This document shows positions 43,109 through 55,555 of a stretch of DNA of 64,000 nt, piece by piece (position 1 is the first letter of the stretch; every line of letters begins with the position of its first letter). The stretch spans positions 372,001-436,000 of the forward strand of contig JAQFWX010000030.1 of NCBI GenBank assembly GCA_027605045.1. Direction: 5' to 3'. The notes under the pieces were generated by a model that had not been told where the DNA came from, did not search any database, and saw only the letters and a program-made list of their open reading frames with translations. A program made the position numbers and the translations under genes. The DNA comes from Phallus indusiatus. Its lineage: Eukaryota > Basidiomycota > Agaricomycetes > Phallales > Phallaceae.

Positions 43109-44555
43109 ATGCGATTCACTAGCCTCGCCGCTGTTGCATCTCTCCTCTTCGTCTTTGCTACCGCTTCTCCATTGCGTGGTATGTCGGTCTAAATGAGTTT
43201 TATTCATGTACGCGTTTGCTTAACACGGAAATTTACCCACAGCCCCCAGCGCTCCTCCAGGTGATTGACTTTACAGCTTATGTGTTGGACTAATATATTT
43301 AATGACATCTCGATTGAATTGCAGGTGGCATCGGTCCCCGTAAGACTTGTCCAACGTGATTTTAGTATTTACTAATTGATATACTGTTTACTCCATCTTG
43401 AATAGATTGGGAAAAACGCGGTGAGCCTGCCTTTGTTTAAAACGTTCAAATGTATGTATTTAACCACGCTTTTTTCGAATGACAGATGTGGCAAGTGGCA
43501 AAGGGCAGGGTAAGTTGGACATGTTCAACGAGATGTGGTACTGGTCGTCATATTTTTTATTCGCATTCCACAGAACACCCTGACGTGTTTAAGCGCGGTG
43601 AGTACATTTGTTAATTGTGAAAACCCGAATTTTCAAACGGTGTACTGACATCTCCATTGCATCCGCGCAGACGAGAAATTGGCATGTGAGAAAAACATTC
43701 CCATCCAACGTCATGCTGTCTTAACTGTTACTTTGTTTGCTTCATCTTCAAAAAGATCCCCAGTATGCCAACTTGAAACGCGGTAAGCTTAAGATTATTA
43801 AGACTCAAATGTATTTAACCGCTCACCTGTTGAATGGCAGGGTTAGCAACGGACTTGAAGCAGCCTGGTAGGCCAGACATGTTCAACGAGATGTCCGCGA
43901 TATTCATAATTCCCACTTTACATAGTAATTATAGATCCCGGTCTTCAGTTCAAACGTGGTGGGTACTTTTGTTGTACGTGTATGCGCGAATTTTCAACCG
44001 GGATGTTTTGAAGGACCAGGAGTATTGGGAGAGGGTGAGTTAAATATTGTTCTGAAGACCGGAATATTTATCCCCACGCTCACACCAAACGGCAGAGGAG
44101 AACGACGTAGAGAAACGTAAGCCAGACATGTTCAGCGAGATGTAACCTTAACCGCCATAATTTTCTTTTTCACATTTCACAGTATCAGCTAGTAAGCGCG
44201 GTGAGTACATTTGTCAATTGGGTAAACCCAAATTTTTAAACGGTGTACTGACATCTCTATTTCATCGCAGACGATAAATTGCAATGTGAGAAAAACATTC
44301 CCATCCAACAGAATCTTGTACTAACTGTTATTTTGTTGATTCATCTTCAAAAGTACTCCCACCTCTCACTCATATACGGTAAGCTCAAGATTATTAAAAC
44401 CCGAATGTATTTAACCACGCACCTGCTGAATGACAGAAAATCAGAGGCTCAAGGAAAGAACACGAAGGTTCACGGTGAGCGGCTCATCGATACAATTTAA
44501 CTGCACGCGATTTGACTGTGATGTGAAAATAGAGGATTTCCTTCCTTCTTCATAA
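43109..44555 (+). CDS. Secreted Kex2-site repeat precursor, many micro-exons
   Basis: Exon 1 (43109-43178) encodes a signal peptide: MRFTSLAAVASLLFVFATAS. It is followed by exons of 15-27 nt: 43243-43260, 43325-43339, 43406-43420, 43486-43509, 43574-43597, 43671-43685, 43756-43782, 43841-43867, 43935-43958, 44014-44034, 44096-44116, 44183-44200, 44271-44285 and others. All are phase 1 with GT-AG borders. The product runs in segments ending in Lys-Arg: HWEKR, EHPDVFKR, YPQYANLKR, GLQFKR, LSASKR. The KR codons stand at the very 3' end of their exon (AARCGYG|gt). Lys-Arg after a signal peptide is the Kex2 cleavage signal, so a family of short secreted peptides is likely. The last exons are uncertain: one repeat is 2 nt short, and the end could be 44555 or 44759. 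A partial second gene lies inverted at 63.2-64 kb. No known family recognised. Confidence 0.6.
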
Positions 44556-45118
44556 AGAATGAACGGTAGGCCCAAGCATCGCAGTTCACTAGAATCATCT
44601 GATCAATTTGTATTTTTTCCAGTGATTATGGGTCTCGAAGATAAAGGTAGATAGAAAAAACTTCAACGAATAATGGGAATCACAGCTGGTTTTTTTTTTT
44701 TCAGTCAAAGTCTTTCAAGTGGATTTTTGCAAGATCCCATCTCCGTAAGCGTGCGTTCAGAACTTGTTAAGAGACGGAAACTGATTTTTTGCTTATTTAT
44801 TCTTGTTTTATTCTTGTTCTGTAGCCACTATTATTTTTGAATTTATATGCTAGTCTTTCATTCGATTTGATTATATATTTATTTATTACGAGTCTTTGAC
44901 TCGTCGTCATTTTACATGAATGATTGGAGTGACCTGAAATCTCTTTTGTCCGACCCAATCTAATTATTGCAAGAGTCTAATGGATAACGAATGAACTGGA
45001 TCTAAGACTTGTGGTATTGACAAGTTTCCAATTAAAAACTGATGTGAGTGCAAAGTTGGTGCAAAGCGTTTATGATGTTCGTGTGACGAACAACACGTGA
45101 GCGTGACCACAAATACAA

Positions 45119-45710
45119 ATGTCCTCTTCTTCCCGACCACCACCCCAGTATATACTTCTGTCCCATTCAAATGCTTCTTCTCCGTTGACCAGTCAGTTTA
45201 ACACCCCGGCCAGGTTATCCCACCCAATTATACAGTACCATTTCAAAGACGATCCCTCTTTATCTCTCGACCCCGCCGATAATCCACGTGTCTTGGTTAT
45301 GGACTATGACCCAATGTCGCCGGACTCAGTATATGTGCAGAGCCTTTCATCTCAGTTGGCTGTGACGTGTTTGAAAGTGACGGATGCACCTGGAGCTTCT
45401 AACGACGATAATGAGGAACGAAATAACAAGATGTATGTGATCGAAACTGTATCTCATTGCAACGATAAAGAGTAAGTCTGGTTGATTGAGTTGAATGATT
45501 TGATTTGATTTGGGTGTTATAGGAACGGGACTATTCTGGATAAAGGTCCAGAGATGATATTGAATTTTCGAGAAAGGTGAAATGTTTATTGCCACGGTAG
45601 TTGTCTCCCATGACTTACAACTGTTGTTTATTAGAAACGCACTTTTACGGAAGGCTTTAGAATATCCACTTCCTTCTTCGACGACAGATGTCGATGTTAA
45701 ACATGCTTGA
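45119..45710 (+). CDS. Conserved unknown protein, left-arm copy, 160 aa
   Basis: Exons 45119-45471, 45523-45576 and 45635-45710 make 483 nt. The protein begins SSSRPPPQYILLSHS, contains HPIIQYHFKDDPSLSLDP and VLVMDYDP, and then VTCLKVTDAPGA before an acidic loop and NKMYVIETVS. It ends in a charged helix and KHA. I recall similar uncharacterised Agaricomycete proteins but no function. The right-arm copy at 62360-62946 is nearly identical, and a decayed third copy follows at once. No signal peptide or membrane segment. Confidence 0.8.
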
Positions 45711-46109
45711 AAACCTCTTCTACGGGTGTAATTTTGCTCGCCGTGCCCGTCATGAACTATGCGTCGGCTATATCTTGTGGACTATATCAGGTTTTACGGC
45801 GAACTGGATGGTGACGGTGTGAGTAGAATTTCCCATTGGCAAGGGTGACACCATATGATGAAGTTAGCAGTGCTATTTGGTCAGGGTCTGCCTGGTCGAA
45901 GAATTCGAGTTACAAATGATGGTGTTGGTTCATCTTCGAATTCGATATTTCTCATGCGACGAGCGTGGTATCCTAGAGTGTATTTTGTGTACCCCAGCTG
46001 AGATACCGAATTGACGCAGTTCAGTACTCCAGAAGATGCCTGAACGTGAACGCTTGCTGAATGTTTGTGTACACTGTAACACACGACACGTAAACGTGAC
46101 TACGACATC

Positions 46110-46395
46110 CTCTTCCTGCCCAATATACACTCCAATTTCCAGCCACCAAATGTCTTTTCTCCATCAACTTAGGTTCAATCATGATCATTCAACCGTGTGA
46201 TGCTATTTAACCACCTCTGCCTCTCGCCTCCGCTCATAATGTATGACTCCTGTCGTCTTGGTCGTACACTATGCCAGCATTGTCACTTCTTTGAAAATTA
46301 CCGATGCCGCCCCAGCCTAGGACTTCCAACGATGACAGGGAGCAAAATAATAAAGAATAACCAGGTATCTATAATTGTACCGATAAAGAGTAATC
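46110..46395 (+). pseudogene. Decayed copy of the adjacent conserved unknown gene
   Basis: The order of words follows the gene 1 kb upstream: 'ccaatatacact' (start region), 'tctttgaaaattaccgatgc' against tttgaaagtgacggatgc, 'acttccaacgatgacaggga' against cttctaacgacgataatga, and the exon end 'gataaagagtaa' in both. No open frame. The same relic is present in the right arm at about 61690-61950, so it predates the inverted duplication. Confidence 0.7.
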
Positions 46396-47379
46396 TTTCG
46401 CGTCGTTTTTTCCTGAGAAAATAAGGTAAATATGGAGCTATCAACAAAGGTGAATGTTGCCCCAATAACCTTCATGTTTACAGCTATTGTTATGACAGTT
46501 TGGTGGGAAGGTCTGGTATATCCGCCGTGCATGTTCTAGCCTTGCATTCTCATACCCAGTCTTGTTATGAATGACGTTATGCAGCAGAATTAGCGTTCTA
46601 ATTCGTTCAAACCTTTTCAGGTCGACGAATGATTAGGTTCGAATTGCAAATTATGATGGTGCTTATTTTCGGTTTCTATCTCTCCCATGGGATCCAGCGA
46701 CATCTAAGTCTCCGATGGATATCGTCAAGGGGTGAGGCTAATCATATGGGTCAGTGCTTTTCAAATGATAATTTGTTAATTCATCTATTTCGGTAACTAC
46801 CTTATATATCAGAGCGTCTGGCCCAAATCTGAGATGATAGTATTGGTCTCTAAGAGCTATTATTTGTTGCACGGTCCTTCGGTCCTGGCCACGGTACCCC
46901 TGTCAATGACATGGCGTCGCCGGGCTAACTTTTGCTAGTATGTAGATGGGTTTGTAATTTTCATACTTGTCGCTGGTTGGTTGATGTCTGAATTGCCGTG
47001 CATTCACCTAGCCGAGATGGTGAATCAGACCGATTGACGCGACTTGGAGTCACTCAGTTGCATGTGCACCTTTTTGTTCGAAGCAGATTCGAATTTCGAG
47101 CACCTCGAGGAGCCATGTTCCCTGATTCATAATACCGATCAGTACGAGTCACTATGTCTATCGAGAGAAGCATCAGCTGAGTCACAAATTTGATTTATCG
47201 CAGACCTGCCGCAAGACGCGTATGCTCTTCGTTTCAGAGCCTTTCTATCCGGTGTGTACGTATCAATGGGTCGGCATGCTACCTGGTGATGATGTTGAAC
47301 GTAATTTCTTCGTGTTAGGTGAGACGTTGGCGTTCGTACGTATATATAATGAGGCCAAGGTCGAATTTATTAAGTAAAA

Positions 47380-48478
47380 ATGGCAACTCTTGAGAACAAA
47401 ATCGTCCTGATCATTGGCGGTACCTCTGGTATAGGCCTCGGGGTTGCAGAAGCTTCTCTCAAGTCTCTTGCCCAAACTGTCATTGTCGCTTCTTCAAACA
47501 AAGATCGTGTTCAGAATGCGGTCAAGAGACTGACAGAGGCAAAGCTTGGACCTGGACAGATTAAAGGCCATGTTGTTGATGCAGAGAAGGAAGAATCGCT
47601 GAAAGGACTACTGAAGGAGGTCGGAGAAGTAGATCATATCGTGGTAACAAGTGGTCGGATTAGCGGAAATATGCATTTCCCTAGTGTCAATCTTGAAACT
47701 GCCAGAGGTATGTTTTATTTCCCATCTTTTATTATATAAATGTAAATCAAAATCCGATGCAGGCATGTTTGATGGTAGAATATGGGCATTAGTTGTCATA
47801 GCCAAGTTCGCCAAAATCCGTCCTGGAGGGTCCTTGACATTTACCAGTGGTCCGTGATCCTTTTTTTGACTGTCTGAAGACAATCTAAATTGTTCCCTAT
47901 AGGAACAGCGTCCATAAAACCTATACCTACATTTTCCATGGCAGCTGGTATTAGTTCGAATCTCGAAGGTTTGACTCGAGGACTGGCTGTTGATCTTGCG
48001 CCAATCCGTGTAAATGCTATCGGCGCTGGTGTAGTAAGTCGCCTGTTCTTTTCCAACAAGTGTGTTCACACTTCGTCTTAATCAATCTCTTATCAACGCT
48101 CAAAAGGTCAAAACTGAGGTATGTTATGGCTCGTTACTTGATTCGGATCATCCTGTCATTCTCATTTACACTGTACAGTTATGGAGTCAATTTCCATCAG
48201 CCTTGAGAGAAAAATTCTTAGACAATGGTAGTTCATACATGCTTGTCCAGCATGTTGGAATGCCCGATGAGGTATATTACATGACTATCTATTATTTATC
48301 TGCTAGTAGTTAAATCACATTTTATTTTAGGTCGCCGAAGCTTATTTGTTCTGTATGAAGTAAGTGCACTTGTTTGTTTTATCAATGAAAATGTTTGAAG
48401 ACCTTTTATAGATGCAGTTATGTTACCGGGCAATATATTGTGGTTGATGGTGGACACACTCTCAAGCCTCAAGTCTGA
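47380..48478 (+). CDS. Atypical short-chain dehydrogenase, copy 2 (left arm), 248 aa
   Basis: Exons 47380-47707, 47763-47849, 47903-48033, 48107-48118, 48179-48271, 48331-48359 and 48412-48478 (747 nt) match copies 1, 3 and 4 in number and phase. Glycine motif LIIGGTSGIGLGV. The catalytic region reads SMAAGISSNLEGLTRGLAVD, so both Tyr and Lys of YxxxK are missing. The closing motif is VTGQYIVVDGG-like (YVTGQYIVVDGGH). Its closest relative in the window is copy 4 in the right arm; their promoters and first exons are almost the same. An inactive-looking catalytic centre kept in four copies suggests a conserved non-classical role. Confidence 0.88.
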
Positions 48479-50072
48479 GTTTTTGTAGAACTCTTGTTGT
48501 TCTTGTAGTTATAATCTGGTATTGATGTATTTGGTGATTATATTAACTCCTTTTGTGCCGCCGATACGCACCTCAGCTGCCAGGAATTGTCAGCTTTAAG
48601 TCTCAATCACCGGATTTTTGCGACATAATGTTTACGGGCGCTCACCCACTTGAAGCTCCGCCGAGCTCTTTTTCTCCTTAGCCTCTCCTTTGGTTTTACA
48701 TTCATTCTTACCGCCATCAAAACAAGCATCTTGTTCAAAAGAATCATAAATGTATTAGTGCATAAGCCTAAGGTACGCTCTTTCTTAGCCATAGCTCCCT
48801 TAATACCATCATTTTACGGGTGTATTTACGAAACTTCCTGACCCTCTTCCCCTTTTGTTCAACCTCTGAAGTTGCAATGCTACCGACGATATTTTCGGAG
48901 ATGCTGAGCTTGTGACTATCCACCCTATAGTAAACGTAACGATATGGCTTCGTTCTCTTCCAAATGTTCGCGATTCGGGACCTTGCACTCATACACTGGC
49001 ATGCGCCTCGACCTGCTGGGAAAGAGCAATCGCCTCTTCGGGTGCGAGTTCGGGATCGTTAATTAATGTTTGTTCCATTTAAGCGTGCACTCCAATGTGA
49101 CGCCGGAGATTTCTGGACCTGTAAGGACCGAACCCCAGCAAGACGCTCCATGGCTTTGGTCGCACAGGTCTCGAAAGAGACATTTCCAAAAATTCTCTCC
49201 TAATATGTTTGTAGAGTCCGAGGACTGACTGATTTTAAATCTTCCTCCTCTATGTGCGATTTCTTCAAAGGAGTTTGATTGGTACCGGTTGAAACAGTGG
49301 TTGATTTTCCCTTCAACGGAGAGGAAGGAATCATAGCTCGCGATCGGGCTGTGTACCTGGTGGTATTCTGGTTTGCGCTTGTGAACAGGTCAGTTGTAAC
49401 ACCCGATGGTTCGCAATGGATGGTTAGACGTTCTTCCAGACCGAGCTTGTTGCATACACAAATAATGTCATGTTTATATATATACGTGTGTGTGAATTAA
49501 CTGCGTCCCGGAGGGCATAGCCCTATGCGCAGAGACTTTTACTCGAGTGTGCGAGTCGCTCATCAGGCGCCATATTTGTGTCGAACGCCGTAACTATGCA
49601 TTCGCTAAGGTGTAATACCACTTGATAAAGTAAGATCATTGGCTATATCTTATCTTATCGTCTCCGCGGAAAGCCCACACATATCGCATCTAACGTGGTA
49701 GAGACGCCGCTTGCCCTTCGCAGTTGGCAGTTAAGACCTTTCTATGCACCTATAGTAAATATCTGGAATATTATAACACATTTAAGTCCGGTATGGCCTT
49801 GGGTAAGCGATATACTGGCATCTTCGACGTTGGAAACTTGGGATGTAATTAAAATTCAGTAGATAAACCCCCTAGCCTTTTTCGTAGCGGGTGTCAATCA
49901 GTGAGACAGATCAGATTATCCATCTACTTCCATTCTCCTGGAGTCTCCTGACGATCATTTTTTAAGAAGAGATTCTCCAAGAGTTGCTTGGATCAATTCT
50001 TGTTTCATTAAGCAGCGGGAAAGACAAATACATAATTTCTACATTCACTTCTTTCTTGATTATTCAATCTAT
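48479..50072. other. Left-arm spacer of 1.6 kb without a recognised gene
   Basis: The matching spacer in the right arm is only 159 bp (59431-59589), so about 1.4 kb is extra here. A pair of overlapping ORFs near 48607-48841 (opposite strands) and one at 49279-49500 have no domain. No terminal repeats found by eye. Confidence 0.45.
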
Positions 50073-51975
50073 TCATTGAAAGGCCTCAGCCCTCAATCTG
50101 TCGAACTCTTTCTTCCCTCTCTCAATCTCAGCATCCAAATCGAGTTTTCCCTGCCACAGCCAATTAACAAATCCATTCGCAGTCTCGTTCATATTCACAT
50201 CACTCTTCTCCGCATCCGCATACTCCTCCAACGACTGAAATGCCCGCTTGGCTTCTCGTGTTTTGTGTAGCACTTTCTCAGCCCGTTCTTTACGAATATA
50301 TTCGTAGCTTCGTAGAGCGTGTGCAATGTTATGGCGGGCAACGTTTGGGTTTCCGAGGAGATTGGCGAGGATGTAGCCGTCCTGTTTTTTTTGGAGGGGG
50401 GTGTAAAAGGTGATGACATGAGTCAGAGGATGATGAGGTTGATTGTGAATAGACGACAGTTTGGACGTACCTCGAGACCTTGGCCTCCTCCGGCACCTAT
50501 GAAAGGAGGCATCGCGTGGGCCTTGTAAATGTCACGTTATTAAAAGAACAGAAATTTCAGTTTGTAAGTTCGTACCGCATCACCTAATACAGTTACACGA
50601 CCATGAGACCAATGAGGCATAGGTTCAACATCGTACAAAGCCCATCTAGACGTCTTCGTGATGGTCTGAAGAAACATATATCCATTAGACATAAACATGA
50701 AAGAAAAAAAAAGAGGCGCGAGAGGGCTGGCTGAATAATTGAGATTCACCTTTAGTAAAACCTGAACTTGTTCTTCAAAATCGTTATATTCCTTTAGAAG
50801 TATCTCGGGATTTTCTTCGTCAAATGTCCATTCGCCACTTTTCCATTCGTGATAGCGGTCTGGGTTGCTTGAGTACCCTACGAAGTTGATGTATTTACCG
50901 CCTGCGATTGGGTACGTTACGATATGCTGTTTATTATATCAGCTCTGAGTGTGTTATGAAGTGAGTGATGGTATTAGTGTAATACCTTGTGAGACCCGCA
51001 ATACTGTTTTTTTTGGGATGTGAATTCTACTATCCAAATTTTTATCATTAAGAGAAAAAAACGACCTACTATTTTATGGGCTTTACGAGCTGGATGATCT
51101 CCCAGATTCACAGGATCAATAAGAGAACGGTACACCACCGTACCAGTAAACGTCAGCCCAGTTGAATCAACGACATCAGGATCAGACGTTTTCCATCCCA
51201 TTTCCTCTAACATCTGCTTCCGAACGACGCTTTTAATTCCATCAGCTCCGATAAGAGCATGACACGCCGCGATGCTTCCGTCTCTAAAGTGGATCAGGAT
51301 TTCGTCGTCACTTTGAAGAAGATCGTGATTTTTATCGCTGGAGTAACCGACACAGCGTTTGCCGTAATGGATGGTCGCGCGGTTTGATTCTTTGAGGATT
51401 TCGACAAGCTTGTGGAAAAGATCGCCCCTGTGGAAGCCCATTGCACCTGGTGAAGTTGTGTAAATGGAAAGAAACTCAGATTTCATTTAAGAGGGAGGTG
51501 GGGATTCCATACGAGTGAGAACCATATCGCCTGTATCTTTTCCTTCTTTCACATTCGCTCTCCTCAAATACATATGACTCCACTCTAAAGAAAACAGTTG
51601 ACAAAACCCTTTAATAACAAATTCTATATTACGATTCATAGTCATCATATCATACCTTGAACTCCCGGCGCAATAGCAGCCAATCGCTCCTCAATACCAA
51701 GTCTCTTACATACTTCTATACAGGTACCCCATAAAAAAAGTCCAGCACCGATTATTTCCGGTTTAGAAGAGCCTTCATAGATGTCGATTTGGATGTTTTC
51801 GTAAGGGATTAGAGAGATCGCAGTTATCAGGCCTCCTATTCCTGCGCCGCTGTTTTATTGTAAAGTGTAGAGCATCATGATGTCAGTCAAACAGGTCAGT
51901 GTATGCATATAGAGAATAATTTTTAGCAGGATCTTACATGATAGCGACATTGATTTTGTTGGAATCGTCGGACAT
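50073..51975 (-). CDS. FAD-dependent monooxygenase, salicylate-hydroxylase type, copy 1
   Basis: Starts at the ATG at 51975 (MSDDSNKINVAI); exon 1 is 38 nt as in copy 2. Dinucleotide-binding GAGIGGLITAISLIP, then IDIYEG. The substrate/FAD region is MGFHRGDLFHKLVEILKESN, with the DG motif region LIGADGIKSVVRKQM. The flavin phosphate motif GRVTVLGDA is followed by AHAMPPFIGAGGGQG across an intron. The C-terminal helix includes RFVNWLWQGKLDLDAE-like sequence. It has one intron that copy 2 lacks (before YCGSHK). Such enzymes hydroxylate aromatic or other small substrates with NAD(P)H. It lies inverted to copy 2 with an SDR and a 14-3-3 gene between them. Confidence 0.87.
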
Positions 51976-52468
51976 CGATCAAAAAAAGCGAAAGCAAGAG
52001 GTGGATATGTGGAACCCAGCCTTGATATTGCCCGCCGCTCAACCTTTTTTAAGAAAGCAGTTCTTTTTTTAGGCGGCCGAAGGAATGAACGTGAATGAGA
52101 GACTATGAGAGAATGAAGACTAAGATTAGAATTTGATTCGGTGATCGTCGGTCGTGCTTTCTGCATGGTCGTCTATGATCGCGTGGATTCGCTCTCATTG
52201 TCACTGTCATCACCGCTTTACAAAGACATGTTCGGGGTTGTATGACCTTTTTCCGGCGTTGGCTAGCCGTTACGCGTGTGAGAGGGTGAGAGGTCTACTC
52301 CGCGGATCCGCTCATTACGCGTGTTTTGCGTACACACCTCAACGTAATGCGACTGCATGTTCAGATGATAATAAAAGGCAGACCCAACCCTCGTCTTCAA
52401 ACATCACACACAAAATCTTTGATCCAATATCTTACAAATCATTAAGAGGATTGAATCGCGATCGCGAA

Positions 52469-53592
52469 ATGGCGCTGGCAACTCTTGAAGATAAATCAGT
52501 GCTCGTTATCGGTGGCTCATCAGGAATGGGATTCGGGGTCGCCGCAGCATCACTCAAATCGCTCGCTCAATGCGTGATCATCGCTTCGTCGAATAAAGCT
52601 CGAGTGGATAATGCTGTTAAGCGGCTTACAGAAGGGAATTTCGGATCGGGTAAGGTTAAAGGGTTTGTTGTTGATGTCTGTAGTGAAGAGTCTGTAAAAG
52701 AGTTGTTTGAGAGTTTGAAAAAGGAGTTGGATGAAGTGGATCATGTTGTGTTTACTGTTGGTAAACTTGATCAGAGATTTCCGTTTCCGGATGTTGATAT
52801 TAAGGCTGCTAAAGGTTTGAAGTCTCCATTCTCTCCTTTTTTGCTGTCTAATGGTTTGGATGTTGTCTATATTTTAGAGTCAATGGATATGAAATTGTGG
52901 GGCGCCGCTATCGTGGCTAAATACGCCAAAATCCGTCAGGGGGGATCCATCACATTTACAAGCGGTTTGTAATTTCTTGTTCTTCTCTCTCTCCTAATAT
53001 CTTCATTAAATTTATTCAGGGACTTTTGGTATTCGACCAGCTGCTGCGCATGCCATCGGTGCGGCGGCCAACGGAAGTCTTCACAGCCTTGCCAAAGGAT
53101 TGGCTATTGATCTTGCCCCTATACGCGTCAATGTAGTTTGTCCTGGTGCTGTAAGCTTTATTCATCTTCTTTTCTGGTACTGTAACTCCATTATTTATTA
53201 TATTAAGACTCGGACCGAGGTACGCATTGAGTGCATTGCTGCATATATCATTCCTTGTCACGGATCACGATCCTGATTTTCAATTTCATTGTTCAGTTTT
53301 GGGACTCTCTTCCGCCGGCAGTTGTAGAAAACATAATAGCTGCTCTCCCTCAAAAGTTACTCGTTAACGATGTTGGAACTCCCGAACAGGTGAATCTCAT
53401 TTATTTTCTATAGGCTTCCCGAGTTTCTTCTCATTATTTTGGCCTCTCAAGCTGGCGGAAGCCTTTTTATTCTGTATGAAGTGGGTAGCCATGTTCTCAT
53501 GTTTCGAAATTAATTGACAAAGGTTGGTTTTTAGATGCAATTACATTACGGGACAAATTATTGTAGTTGACGGAGGATATCTCCTCGGTTAA
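52469..53592 (+). CDS. Atypical short-chain dehydrogenase, copy 3, seven exons, 251 aa
   Basis: Exons 52469-52814, 52878-52964, 53020-53150, 53208-53219, 53297-53389, 53452-53480 and 53535-53592 (756 nt) repeat the structure of the other three copies, including the 12-nt exon 4 (TRTE). Glycine motif VIGGSSGMGFGV. The catalytic segment is AIGAAANGSLHSLAKGLAID: again no YxxxK. End: YITGQIIVVDGGYLLG. It is the most divergent copy, has a slightly longer exon 1 and lacks the shared promoter motif. It stands alone in the centre of the inverted duplication, 0.5 kb from and divergent to FMO copy 1. Confidence 0.87.
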
Positions 53593-55555
53593 CTGATTGA
53601 GGAAGCTCTCAGAAGACTATTTATAAGAAAACCTTTTATCATTTGCTTCTGATGGGGTTTTAGCGCAATTGAAGAACTCGAGTGACTGTTTTGAATGCCT
53701 GAGAACCCGGAAGACGAGTCACATCCACACTTCCGCTCGGAATCACAACCATAAGAAAAGGTTGATTCATCAAAATTTTGATGATCTTTCTGTGATACTG
53801 TCGACTTATGCCATCAACCAAATGAGTAAGGAAGGAGAGTGACCGCAGTTGCATGTTGAGCATTATAAAGCACCGAGATGGTTCATTGGTTGCCGGCCGC
53901 CGGTGACGCGTATACATACGTTCGTGCGTCATGCACCAGAACGAGATGAGATGTTAAACAAAGGTATCAGCCTTCTTTTATAAAAACAAACGAGGAACCA
54001 GATAGAGATCTTCTATGTTTAGAATCAAGATAAACATGACGGCTTCTTGGTACTACATACTTCTTCTTGCTAGTGCCAGTGCCAGTGCCAGCTGTCAGAA
54101 ATGGGGGTTTTTCTTTCACCGTATTTCTACTCAGAAGTATAGCACAGCATTTACAGAGTAAGTTGAGTTGTTCAGGTGCATGTACGAATGTATTAAATGT
54201 ATGATGTGTTGTGTCGTCTCTGAAGATCTCTGTTGTGGACTGCGATTGGGTCGCAGGCTCGCAGCTCGACTCCTGGGCTTTACCAGTGGAGGTGGTCAAC
54301 AAATAAGTAACGAATTTTTTTTTGATGAGATGGAGATAGTATGGTACCGTGCACGTGTACCTTTTATCTTTTTCGAGATGCGGGGCCGAAAGATGAAAAT
54401 CAAAAGATCAACTAAGATAGTTGTGGTAGAGTCATACGCAAGGACCAGCAATCATCTCAAAAGAACGGATCATCATGGTAAACATGGATACAATTGGTGC
54501 GACATGAGTCTTTAAAGTGGGTGCGTTGGAGCCTTGTTGGAGCTTGGTACCATGTAATACACATACATGTTTTCATTTTGGTATCAAGCGCACCGGATCT
54601 ATAATCGGATCTAACGGCAGATTGATTTGTATGGCTCGTTTATTTTTAAAAAAACACGCGCGCCCTGTGTTTAAATTGGCAGATATCTTGACAGGTCGAG
54701 AGATAGACGGTTCTATATACGGTGTGATTCTCCCACAAATGAATCCTGCGTATTGCTCCTAATCTGCCATGAAGGGATAGATATGATATGAAGATAGGAG
54801 AATTAGGCCAACAATGCACCGGTACAGCCTGGTACAGCATGTGCGCAACTTCTTTCCGAAAACCCTTCTCAAGTTAATTGTTATGTATACAGACGGTAGT
54901 GGCTCAATACGGCTGTAAGTACAAAGGGGAAGGGTGCAATGAATTTGAAAAAGAAAGCTGGGATGGGTTATACCATAGAAATGATTTTTTGATGCGCTCG
55001 TGCTTGCTGTTATCTGCGAATTAGATGAAGAGAGAGTCGCTGCCCTTAGGGACAGGGAGAAATCGATACCATTCTGTTCATTGTCCCATAATCTTTTATT
55101 ATACGCGGTTGTCATCGTTTATATTATCCAGTATCTATTGTTTCTACTCGTCTGGCAACTGGCGGTGCCGTGTCGATTCCATATATTATGGTTGTGTGAT
55201 TACGTAATCTGACTTACAGCAACGCCCTTTAAACCCTTTGCCCAGAGGAGAGAGGGGATTACACCCATGGACGAGAAAAAAAAACACCCTTTGCCCAACC
55301 CAGAAAATTATACAAAAATGGGATTCCAGCTCCGCCCCGTAACCAGTATTACTTCCTTGTCCACTTACTACTCACTACTACTCACTACTACCACTCTCTG
55401 TCCTCGACGCTTCCTCGTGTCCTTTTCTCTCGTCATCCTCCCCGTCTATACATTTCATATAACTCACAGTCAGTGTTCTCATCCATTCACGACGTCACCT
55501 TTCATTTCGTATCATCTAACCGCGTGTTCTTTTTTTGTTTCTTATTGTGCACCAG
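53593..55555. other. Intergenic, with CT-rich leader of the 14-3-3 gene
   Basis: No gene recognised between 53.6 and 55.2 kb. A (GTGCCA)-type triplicate lies at about 54072-54091. From about 55350 to 55550 the plus strand is strongly C+T-rich with a tandem 'ctcactacta' (55371-55390), which is typical of fungal promoters and leaders of highly expressed genes and fits the 14-3-3 gene downstream. Confidence 0.55.
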
